In this document: positions 1 to 9,748 of the stretch, piece by piece
Position numbering within the stretch: position 1 is the first letter of the stretch
Layout: each line of letters opens with the position of its first letter
Program-made: the position numbers and the translations under genes
Assembly: GCA_011799875.1 (NCBI GenBank)
Contig: CM022302.1
Span: 105,288,730-105,352,729, forward strand
Reading direction: 5' to 3'
Source of the DNA: Thinopyrum elongatum
Lineage: Eukaryota > Streptophyta > Magnoliopsida > Poales > Poaceae
DNA length: 64,000 bases
Notes under the pieces: model-generated
What the model saw: the letters and a program-made list of their open reading frames with translations, nothing else
The model's database searches: none
What the model was told of the DNA's origin: nothing

Positions 1-454
1 GGAGTACTCACGGTTGCTTTGCTTTCTTTTTCTCCCCATACTAGTTTGTCGTGACCAGATGACGGAGCCCCTGAGAACGCTGCCCCGCCGACGACTACTC
101 TACCACCCCGAGGATGGCTACTACTTCGAGATGGCTGACGACCAGGAGTAGGTTCGGAGGGTCCTAGGCAGGAGGCCTACGTCTGTCGATCGTAGCATTT
201 TATTTTGCCCCGCCTTTCTAAAAGCCTTTCTGTTTCTCTTTTATATCTGTACTCCGATATCTTATGCTTTCGCTGACGCTTGTATGCCATCGAGCTTTGT
301 ATTCGAGCCCTCGAGGCCCTGGCTTGTAATATAAAGCTTGTATGACTTTATTTATGTTTTAGAGTTGTGTTGTGATATCTTTAAGTGAGTCCTTAGGCTT
401 GATCGTGTGCATTGGCGTGTATGATTAGTGCACGATTAAGCCGGGGGCGTCACA
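1..454 (+). repeat. 5' LTR, last 454 bases
   Basis: This is the 3' end of the left LTR. It aligns colinearly with 9290-9743 and ends in GGCGTCACA, directly before the primer binding site. Differences from the 3' LTR are scattered substitutions and one-base indels, as expected for independent decay after insertion. The rest of this LTR is outside the window. Confidence 0.95.
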
Positions 455-457
455 TGT

Positions 458-469
458 TGGTATCAGAGC
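458..469 (+). promoter_or_regulatory. Primer binding site, tRNA-Met type
   Basis: TGGTATCAGAGC starts four bases after the LTR end. It is the standard initiator-methionine tRNA complement used by plant chromoviruses and copia elements to prime minus-strand DNA synthesis. Confidence 0.93.
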
Positions 470-1071
470 CGACTGCCTGTAGGAGTCCCCCTTTCCAACT
501 CCTTGGCCGAAGTTGAGTCTAGAAAACCAAAACTGTTTTACTAACTTGGCTGTGTGGCTTACGGGCCCACGTCGCCAATTGGGTGGTATTAGGATCTTTT
601 ACTCCTCGACCTTTACTCTGGGACTCTGCTCTCTCTTCTATTCGGGTTAAAATTTTACTAACTCCAACATTAGGTTCTCGTGATCACATCCACCCGGAGA
701 TCTGAATTTATTCCTCCTTGCTTCAAGATTGTGGGCCAGGTTCTGCTTACAGGATCCTCTTATCGAGGGCACCCTGTGTTGTCACTTGCAGACTCCTCGC
801 TCCTACAGCTTTCTCCGACGTTGATGTAGCCTTTGCTATGTCTCGTTGTGTACTTCCTTACCGCGTGCCTGCGCGCCGCCTAGCTTGTCAAGCCGCGTGC
901 GTATCCGAACTCCTACCGCCGTTTGTGTCCAACTCTGTGCATCGTTCTGTATGTCTTTAATGACTACTAATATGCACCTGATGCCTCCTTGTTCATTACT
1001 CATGTTGCCTCATGAATGACCTCTTACACCTGCAATTTTGCTTGCTAAACTGCCCCTGTTGATTTGGCAGG
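470..1071 (+). other. Untranslated leader between primer site and gag
   Basis: About 600 bases separate the primer binding site from the gag start codon. A short 80-codon frame at 718-960 has no recognisable domain and looks like chance. In retrotransposons this segment normally holds the packaging and dimerisation signals; none can be pinpointed here by eye. Confidence 0.6.
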
Positions 1072-4000
1072 ATGGCTGACGATCCTCCACGTCCACCCTA
1101 TATTGCCGCAATGATGCAGCAGATTGAACTCAACCGTCAGCAGTTTGAACTCAACCGCCAGTTTATGACCGGAGTATTGGCTCAGTTCCCAACTCAAAAT
1201 GCTCAGCAACAGACTGCTCCAATAACTCTGCCAGAATTTGCGCGCCTCAACCCGTATGTTTTTCGCAGCTCCACAAATCCTATGGATGCTGATGATTGGC
1301 TTCGTGATATCATGTTTGAAATGAAGTCAGCTAGTGTGGCCCCTGACAGTTACGTCGCCTTTGCGACATTTCACTTAAAGGGTCCCGCTGCTCAATGGTG
1401 GGAAAGCCACAAGAGTATGTTGCCTGCTGAATCTGTACTCACTTGGCAGGAATTTCAGTCAGCCTTTCGTGCACGGTACATTCCTCAAGGTCTGATCGAC
1501 CAGAAGAAGCAGGAGTTTCGCAAACTCACACAGGGCACAATGACTGTGGATGAATATCAGAGGAAATTTCTCGAGTTATCCCGCTATGCTAAAGATGACA
1601 TCGACTCTGACGCCCGCAAGCAGGAGAAATTCTGTGAAGGACTGCGTTTCGAAATACAGCTCGTACTTGTTGTTCAAGATTACGCAGATTTTGCGACGCT
1701 TGTCAGTCAAGCCTACCGAGTTGAAACTGGTTTGGCTAAGTACCAGGAGTCGCTCAAACGCGCTCGTGATGTTGGCTCATCCTCGGGTCAACCTGTTCAG
1801 AAACGCCGAGTCTGGATCCCACACAATGTTCATCACCGACCTGCCCCTGCACCGAGACCTTCTTATGTTGCACCTCGTCTGCCTGCGCCGCCTAGCCAGC
1901 TCAGAAATCAAAGTGGACAGCTCAATGCTATGGCTCCTCCCCATAATGATGGTTTATGCCGCAAGTGTGGACAGCCAGGGCACCGTGCTCTCAACTGTCG
2001 CCAGGGTCAGCCGCAGGATTCAACGTGTCGACCTGTTGACCGTAGGAAGGGCCGTCGAAACCATCCTAGCAGAAAACGTAATGCTAGACCACCTGCTATG
2101 AATAGTGGTCAAGTCACCCATGTCAAAATGGAAGAAGCTCGAGAGTCCCCTAAAATCGTGATGGGAACTCTTCCAGTTAATTCAGTGGCAGCTTCTGTTC
2201 TCTTTGATTCCGGAGCATCACATTCCTTTGTGTCCCAGCAATTTGCGCAATTGCATGAGTTAACCATGAGCTCATTACCCACTCCATTGGAGATTAGTAC
2301 TCCCCGTTCCAGGTGGCAAACCAAGATGGTAAGTCACAACAATCAGATCAGAATTGAAGGGTTGAAGTTCTCTGCTTCCCTTATTGCTCTTGGACCCTCC
2401 GACATTGACATCATCCTTGGCATGGATTGGTTGACAGCGAATAAAGCTTTGATTGACTGTGCTGCTAAGACAGTCCAGCTCACTCATCCTTCCGGCCAGA
2501 CAGTCAGATACTCAGCTCGGACAGTTCAGAATGCCGAGAATCAGATATATGTTCTGAATGCATTGAATGCCTCACCTCTTGAAGGCATTGAGAACGTTCC
2601 AGTTGTTCGTGATTTCCAAGATGTCTTTCCAGAAGAACTTCCAGGAATACCCCCGGCTAGAGCTGTAGAGTTTATCATCGACTTGAAGCCTGGCACTACC
2701 CCTATTTCGAAGCGTCCTTATAAGATGCCTCCGCACCACCTTCTCGAGCTCAAGGAAGAAATCGACAAGTCACTTAAGAAAGGTTTCATCCGCCCCAGTT
2801 CCTCTGCTTGGGGAGCACCTTCACTCTTCGTCAAGAAGAAGGATGGGACGAATCGGTTGGTTCAAGATTATCGACCTATCAACCAAGCAACAATTCAGAA
2901 CAAGTATCCGCTTCCCAGAATCAATGATCGGTATGATCAACTTGCTGGTTCCTCAGTATTCTCTAAGCTTGATTTGAGATTGGGATACCACCAGATCCGA
3001 GTTCGTGAAGAGGATATTCCGAAGACAGCATTCGTTACTCGCTATGGCTCTTATGGGTACACTGTCATGTCTTTCAGCTTGACTAATGCTCCGGCAACCT
3101 TCTCCCGGTTAATGAACTACATCTTCATGGATTATCTCGACAAATTCGTTGTGGTATATCTGGATGATATACTGGTATATTCAAAGAACGAAGAAGAACA
3201 TGTCGAACATCTTCGGCTTGTACTGGAAAAGCTGCGTGAACATCAACTGTATGCCAAGTATTCCAACTGCGAGTTCTGGTTATCTGAAGTGACATATCTC
3301 GGCCATGTGATTTTGAAAGAAGGCATTGCCGTTAACCCAGAACGAGTTCACGCTATTCTTGAATGGACTCCGCCGAAGAATGTCAAGCAAGTCAGAAGTT
3401 TTCTCGGCCTTGCAAGCTATTGCCGCCGCTTTGTCGAGAATTTCTCAAAGATTGCTAAGCCCTTGACTGATCTGCTTCATAAAGGCGTTAAGTTTGAATG
3501 GGCAGAAAAATGTCAGGAAAGTTTTCAAACACTCAAAGACAAGCTGACATCTGCCCCAGTACTTGCTCCTCCAGATTCTCGCAAAGATTTTGTGATCTAT
3601 TGTGACGCATCCCATGAAGGACTAGGCTGTGTCCTAATGCAAGAGCGTAAAGTGATTGCCTATGGCTCTCGTCAGTTACGCCCGCATGAAGAGAATTATC
3701 TAGTACATGATCTAGAACTAGCTGCTGTCATCTATGCACTGCAGTTGTGGCGACATTACCTCCTCGGTAATCGTTGTGAGATCTACACGGACCATAAAAG
3801 TCTGAAGTACTTGTTCACTCAGCCATCTCTAAACTTCCATCAGCAAAGATGGATGGAGACTATTGCGGACTATGATTTGGGTATTTCTTATACCCCTGGC
3901 AAGGCTAATGTAATGGCTGATGCATTGAGCCGTAAATCCTATTGCTGAGAACTTGAAGTCCAGCTAGAGCAGCCACTCCTGTATGAAGAGCTTCGAAAGC

Positions 4001-5496
4001 TAAATCTCGAGATAGTTCCTCAAGGATACCTAAAAACCTTGGTTGTTGAACCAGACGTTGAGAAGGCTGTTAAGATTGCGCAAGCTAAAGATGCTGAAAT
4101 TGATCTGATGAAGAAAGACCTTCACTTGGAAAAGTACAGGGATTTCTCACTGTCTGAATATGGAACCTTGTACTTCAGAGACCGCATTGTGGTACCTCGC
4201 TTTGAGCTTATGACTGGCAAGGTCATGAAGGAAGCACATGATACACCGCTGTCTATTCATCCGGGTAGCACCAAAATGTATCGTGATCTCCGTCAAAGGT
4301 ACTGGTGGTCTAGAATGAAACAGGACATTGCTCGCTATGTTGCTGAATGTGACGTTTGCCGTCGCGTCAAGGCAGAACATCAGAAACCTGCTGGAATTCT
4401 GCAACCACTTCCTATTCCTTTATGGAAATGGGACAAGGTTCAGATGGATTTTATTACTGGCCTTCCCAAGTCACAGAAGGGTCACGATGCTATTCTTGTC
4501 ATCGTCGACCAACTTTCCAAAGTTGCACACTTTCTGCCTGTCAAGGAGAATATCACTGCTAGTCAGTTAGCAGAGCTGTATATCTCCAGAATCGTTTCAC
4601 TCCACGGTATTCCGAAGGAGATCAGTTCAGACCGTGGCGGCCTTTTCACTTCTAAGTTCTGGGAAAGTTTCCAAGCAGCAATGGGAACTCATATCACCTG
4701 GAGTTCAGCTTATCACCCCTAGTCCCAAGGCCAAGTCAAACGAGTAAATCAAGTGCTTGAAGACATGCTGCGAGCTTGTGTTATTTCTTTCGGTAAGAAG
4801 TGGGAAGAATCTCTCCCGTATGCCGAGTTCTCTTATAACAACAGCTATCAAGCCAGCTTGAAAATGGCCCCCTTCGAAGTGCTTTTAGGACGTAAGTGTC
4901 GAACTCCTCTGAATTGGTCAGAAACCGGGGAACAACCGCTCGTGGGTCCGGATATTATCCAACACACCGAAGAGCAAGTCCGAATTGTCCGATAAAATCT
5001 CAAAGCGGCTCAGGACCGCCAGAAGAGAAATTACGATCGCAAACGATGGGGTTTGACTTATCAACCTGATGATCAAGCTTATCTGCGTGTCACTCCCATG
5101 AAGGGCACTCATCGTTTCGGAATCAAGGGCAAGTTAGCTCCACGCTACATTGGTCATTTCCGCATCGTGGCTAGACGTGGACAGGTGGCATATAAATTGG
5201 AGTTGCCGCCGCAATTCTCTCATATCGACGACGTCTTCCATGTGTCGCAGCTTCGTAAATGCTTCAAAGAATCTCCGCGCCATGCAGTAGATCACGAAAT
5301 GCTCGATTTGCAAGATGACCTATCTTATAAGGAGCATCCCATCTGTATCCTCGACGAAGCTGAACGTCGGACTCGTCAGAAGACGACCAAGTTCCTGAAA
5401 GTGCAGTGGTCAAATCATACTGAAGATGAAGCCACTTGGGAACGCGAGGATCATCTTCGCAAGGAATACCCCGACCTCTTTCCTTCTACCTCTTGA
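1072..5496 (+). pseudogene. Chromovirus gag-pol polyprotein with three in-frame stops
   Basis: One continuous frame of 1475 codons would encode a full gag-pol polyprotein. Visible in order are: a gag domain; a CX2CX4HX4C zinc knuckle near residue 296; an aspartic protease with DSGA near residue 378; RT with YLDD near residue 696; RNase H with CDAS near residue 843; the integrase HHCC zinc finger; and the integrase core. A C-terminal chromodomain follows, rich in aromatic and acidic residues (about 5330-5490), a domain known to guide integration to heterochromatin. The frame is never shifted but is broken by TGA at 3946, TAG at 4720 and TAA at 4993. The third catalytic residue of the integrase DDE triad, normally glutamate, is lysine (codon 4738). 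The start ATG at 1072 is in the usual position after the leader. The copy cannot make a full product. Confidence 0.93.
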
Positions 5497-5520
5497 ATTC
5501 TCGGGACGAGAATTTCTATT

Positions 5521-5534
5521 AGAGGAGGAGAATT
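5521..5534 (+). promoter_or_regulatory. Polypurine tract
   Basis: The purine run AGAGGAGGAGAA lies immediately upstream of the 3' LTR start TGTAACACCC. This is the expected position of the plus-strand DNA primer. Confidence 0.85.
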
Positions 5535-8500
5535 TGTAACACCCCTGTTGTAATAAACACTGTGACACTCTGCTAATCATGCCATGTCATGTTCACTTGC
5601 AATGTTAATCACAGCAGTTAAGCAACTCAAATTCAAAATTCTCTCTAAAGTTCAATTCAAATTCAAGTGCAAAATAAAGTTACTCAAAAATGGTGGGAAA
5701 AATGTTCATCTTGTTGGCAATAATCTAAAACAAATGTTGCTCAGGAAAACAACATCACCATCAACTTGTTTTGGGCGAGAACATTTAAAACAGTGCAAAG
5801 CAGCACTATAAAATGCCTAAAATCATTTTTGAAAATTCCAAAAAGATTCAAATGTTGCCCAAACTTTTGTGGCACTTCAGAATATTCCAAAGTAAATGTG
5901 TGGCCAAGTCCCACATTTTTGTTAAATATTTTGGCTGCTCCAAAATACTGCAAAACCCTCTGTTAAAATAAAACAGAAAACATTAAATGGAAAGGCCTGC
6001 AACAACACTGTGCACCTGGGCTTGAGTGGTACAGTGGCTGGCCCAACCCATCAGGGCCTTCATCGTCTCCCTCCTCCTCGCTGTCACCACGCCTGTGGTC
6101 GCACGCGCGCTCGCCGCCTCCAGCGCCGACACGGCGACGCCCGCGGCTGGCTGGGTGGATAAGGACCACCCCAGCCCTCTCCGTCCCCGTCCCTATCCAC
6201 TCCTTCCCCACTCTCCGTTCGCTCCTCTCCCCTCTCTCCTATCAGATCCGAGAGCAGCCGAACGGAACCGCCGCCGCTCGATGCCGTGCTCGCGGCCACC
6301 GGCCTCGCCTCGCCTCGTCGAAGTGTCCCTCGTCTCCGCCGTGGTCGACCGCGTCGTCTGCTGCCCTCTGGCGGAGCTGGGGAGCTCCACAGGCGTCGAT
6401 CTTCTCCGCCCCCTTTGCTTCGGTCGCCGGCGCCTCTCCGACGATCCCTGCCGTTCTACTGCTACTAACCCGCCAACGGGCCTCCGTGCGCCTTCACTGT
6501 GAGCTCCTCCACCTCCCTTCCCTCTCCTTTTGGCCGCGCACGCTCGCTAGCTAGCTACTACGCTACGGCCGAACGTGCTGCCGCCGATGAGCTCGCCGCC
6601 GTGGTCTCCGTCACTGCCACGTGCGGCCGAGGCCAGCATCGAGCTCCTGGAGCCCGTGCGAGTCCGATGCCACCGCCCACGCGTCCCCGCGTGCCTCCCA
6701 TGGCCATTTCCCCCGAGGCCAGAACTCCGGCGCCGCCGTGGTCGTCGTTGCGCTCAGCTCCGGCCGCCTCAACTCGCGCTAGCGCCATAGATCGACGCAG
6801 CGCACCTCTCTTGTTCGAATTAGCCCAGAAGCGCGTGTTGTTGTGCCCCCTAGCGAGATCCCATAGCTCGCCGTGGTTCGGCTTCCGCCAATCTCGTCGC
6901 CGGCGAGCATTCCGGCCATCCCAGCTCCGGCCACCACCTCCATTCGACGCGGCGCTGAACGGCCTTTCGAACGCGCCCAGCCGCGCTCGTTCCCGAGCCC
7001 TGTAGGCGAATTCCGGCGGGTCCCGTCTGTCGCCGCCGTGTTTTCTGGTCGCCGGCGTCGTTCCGGCGACGGCGCCAACGTGGCATAGGCGGGCCCCGCC
7101 CCTGTGACACTGCTCGTGGGCCCAGCGGGTCCACCAGTCAGGGTTGACTAGGTAAACCCTGCTGACTGGGCAGCGTGGGCCACTGACAGGTGGGCCCCGC
7201 GCTAATTTAACTAATTTTTGAAATAATTAAAATGTTAATTAAAATAAATGATTAATCAGTCAATGACATGTGGGGCCCACAGGTCAGTTTGACCAGTCAA
7301 CGCCTCCTGTTGACTGCTGACGTCACCTCTGCATCATGCTGATGTCATCAGGCACTATTCTGGATAATGTTGATTTTATTAAATAAAAATAATTCCAGAA
7401 ATCATTAAAATCTTTAGAAAATCGAAGAAAATAAACCGTAACTCGGATCGAAAAACTTTCTACATGAAAGTTGCTCAGAACGACGAGACGAAGCTGACCG
7501 TGCCGTCTGTTTCCGTGTCAGGACCCTCTACAGAGGTGAACCCGCAACTTCGAGGCCGTATCCGGTAGATGAATAGTGCATATATACCGGTTAATAAATC
7601 CAACTTAAATCCTAAAATAACTAATATGACTTAGACATGTTTTTAGGCAGCCCTGCACCGCATGTTAGCGTAGCCTGCTCTGTGTTGCTTTGTCTGCCTT
7701 GTAATTATACTGTTTCCTCCCCCTCTTCTCTCTCGATAGAGCCCGGTGCCGACGCAGCTCCGGTGATTGGCTACACCACCGACGACCTTGCCTTTGCCGC
7801 CGAGCAACCAGGCAAGCCCCCCCTTTGATCATCCCGATATCGCCTATTCTATTTTCTCATGCTTGTATTAGATTTTGCTAATGTGTTACTGTTATCCTAT
7901 TTCTGCTGCATAGCCTGTTTATTGTAACCTGCTGTTGATACCTTCCTGTTCATCCTAAACTGTTTAGAATAGACTGGGTATAAACCCGTCAGTGACCCCA
8001 CTTATCCCGACTGCCCCGCTGGAGTATCAGAAGACCCGTTCAACGGGATCGAAGATCAGACCCCGGCACCGCACCTCACTTCCCCTTCGTTGCTCAACAC
8101 TACTGGGTCACTATCGAGTGCCGAGGGTGATACCTCGTCAGCACTTCTGATGATAACCTTGTAGGTTAGCTAATCGGTCGTGGTAAGCGAGGGTGATTCC
8201 TCCTGCACCACCCCCGATAATGACGAAGTCGTGCAACACCTAAAGCGTGGACCTCGAGGGTGATTCCTCCTACGTCCACCTTGATTTTACATCAGGTGGG
8301 AGTCCAACGAGGGTGATGCCTCGGATTCCCCTTGATATGGTAGCCTCACGGATGCTTTACATTACTGTTGATACTGATATTTGGAAAGGCGGGTCGACCC
8401 TGAGGGGTACCCGCGAATGATGGATAGTTACCCGTGAGTTATTTTACGAGACACGGCCGGACATTCTTAGCCCTTGCAGCAAGTCCTCGAGACGGGGTGA

Positions 8501-9743
8501 CGGGGTCACATCGATCGTGAGTCTCTGCTCGTTTCCGCAAGCCCCTAGTCCTCTAACGATTTGGATATTTGATCCGAGCAGGCCTCTGGCCTGATAGCAC
8601 TAACCATCACGTGGGCATAGTATGGGCATTCTGCATCGTAACATCAGCCAAAAGCTCTGTCAGACGTCTAGTTCAGCATTGCGGCCGGGCTGGGGTGGCA
8701 CCATCCGGTAGTGGTGGAGCCTGGTTCGCCCTGCACGCAACGACCCGGAGGGCGAGGGGCGATGGCCCCCCTTGCGCTTAGGAGGTAGACCGGCGGGGAC
8801 CTCTCTGCTGAGCTGTAGATAGGGTTGCGGTGTGTCGTTTGGCCGAGGCCGGGCATGACCCAGGAAAGTGTGTCTGGCCGAAGTTAAGCGAGCGTGGTGG
8901 GTAAGTTGGTGCACCCCTGCAGGGAAGAACACATCTATCGATAGCCGGTCCTACGGTAAAGGACACTCGGAGTTGTATCCCGATCAATACAACTAGAACT
9001 TGGAATGGTATCTGGATATGTGGCTCCGGAATCGTTTTCTCGCAGGGAGTCGAGGAAGGATCTCTGGGCGAGACTGTTACTTGATACTACTACTACTTTA
9101 CATTATGATATACTGTACTCTTCTAATGCTGCAAGATCGTTGAAGATGTTTGAAGTTGCTGAAGATGCTAGTCTTCGATAGGACTAGGCCTTCTCTCTAT
9201 TCTGGCATTTCTGCAGCCCAGTCCACATGTACAGCCTTCCTTTGATAATGTTGCACATGTAGCGTAGATCCTTGCTTGCTGAGTACTTCGGAGTACTCAC
9301 GGTTGCTTTGCTTTCTTTTTCTCCCCATACCAGTTTGTCGTGACCAGATGACGGAGCCCCTGAGAACGCTGCCCCGCCGACGACTACTTCTACCACCCCG
9401 AGGATGGCTACTACTTCGAGATGGCTGACGACCAGGAGTAGGTTCGAAGGGTCCTAGGCAGGAGGCCTACGTCTTTCGATCGTAGCATTTTCTTTTGCCC
9501 CGCCTTTCTAAAAGCCTTTTTGTTTCTATTTATATCTGTACTCAGATATCTGATGCTTCCGCTGACGCTTGTATGCCATCGAGCTATGTATTCGACCCCT
9601 CGAGGCCCTGGCTTGTAATATAAAGCTTGTATTACTTTATTTATGTTTTAGAGTTGTGTTGTGATATCTTCAAGTGAGTTCTTAGGCTTGATCGTGTGCA
9701 TTTGCGTATATGATTAGTGCATGATTAAGCCGGGCGCGTCACA
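5535..9743 (+). repeat. Complete 3' LTR of the chromovirus (4209 bp)
   Basis: The LTR starts TGTAACACCC and ends GGCGCGTCACA, so its ends form a short inverted repeat. An AT-rich first part (5535-5990) is followed by a very GC-rich, gene-like core (about 6000-7090). An AT-rich stretch with GACGTCA-like motifs comes next, then a conserved last 2 kb. Many open frames in the GC-rich core are not conserved in the two solo LTRs and are probably not coding. The core looks like a plant gene leader (CT-rich, CG-rich) and is the likely site of the LTR promoter and 5' leader, which is inference. Confidence 0.92.
8118..8328 (+). repeat. Four-copy CGAGGGTGATNCCTC motif inside the LTR
   Basis: A 15-base imperfect palindrome (CGAGG, six bases, CCTCG or CCTCC) occurs four times, near 8122, 8186, 8252 and 8311, spaced about 60-65 bases. 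The same four occurrences are present in reverse orientation in the solo LTR near 24165, 24213, 24279 and 24347. Sequence between the motifs is much less conserved than the motif. Confidence 0.75.
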
Positions 9744-9748
9744 GCATC

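Larger units (their letters stand above)
1..9743 (+). mobile_element. Chromodomain Ty3/gypsy LTR retrotransposon, cut by window start
   Basis: A nearly complete LTR retrotransposon read on the plus strand. The parts are in order: end of the 5' LTR (1-454), primer binding site (458-469), leader, gag-pol frame (1072-5496), polypurine tract, and complete 3' LTR (5535-9743). Domain order gag, protease, RT, RNase H, integrase, chromodomain places it among plant chromoviruses; a Tekay/Del-like position is my inference from the long LTRs. Bases 1-454 match 9290-9743 with roughly twenty differences by eye, so the insertion is not very recent. The right-hand target duplication would be 9744-9748 (GCATC); the left one lies outside the window. 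Two more LTRs of this family occur as solo copies at 22691-26883 and 51045-54939. Confidence 0.93.

Noticed and set aside
458..469. tRNA gene
   Set aside because: Only the short complement of the tRNA 3' end is present; it is a primer site.
6026..7134. Several overlapping Arg/Pro/Ala-rich frames in the GC-rich LTR core, and their counterparts at 25355-26485 and 53437-54359
   Set aside because: Typical chance frames of high-GC DNA. They occur on both strands and are not conserved between the three LTR copies.
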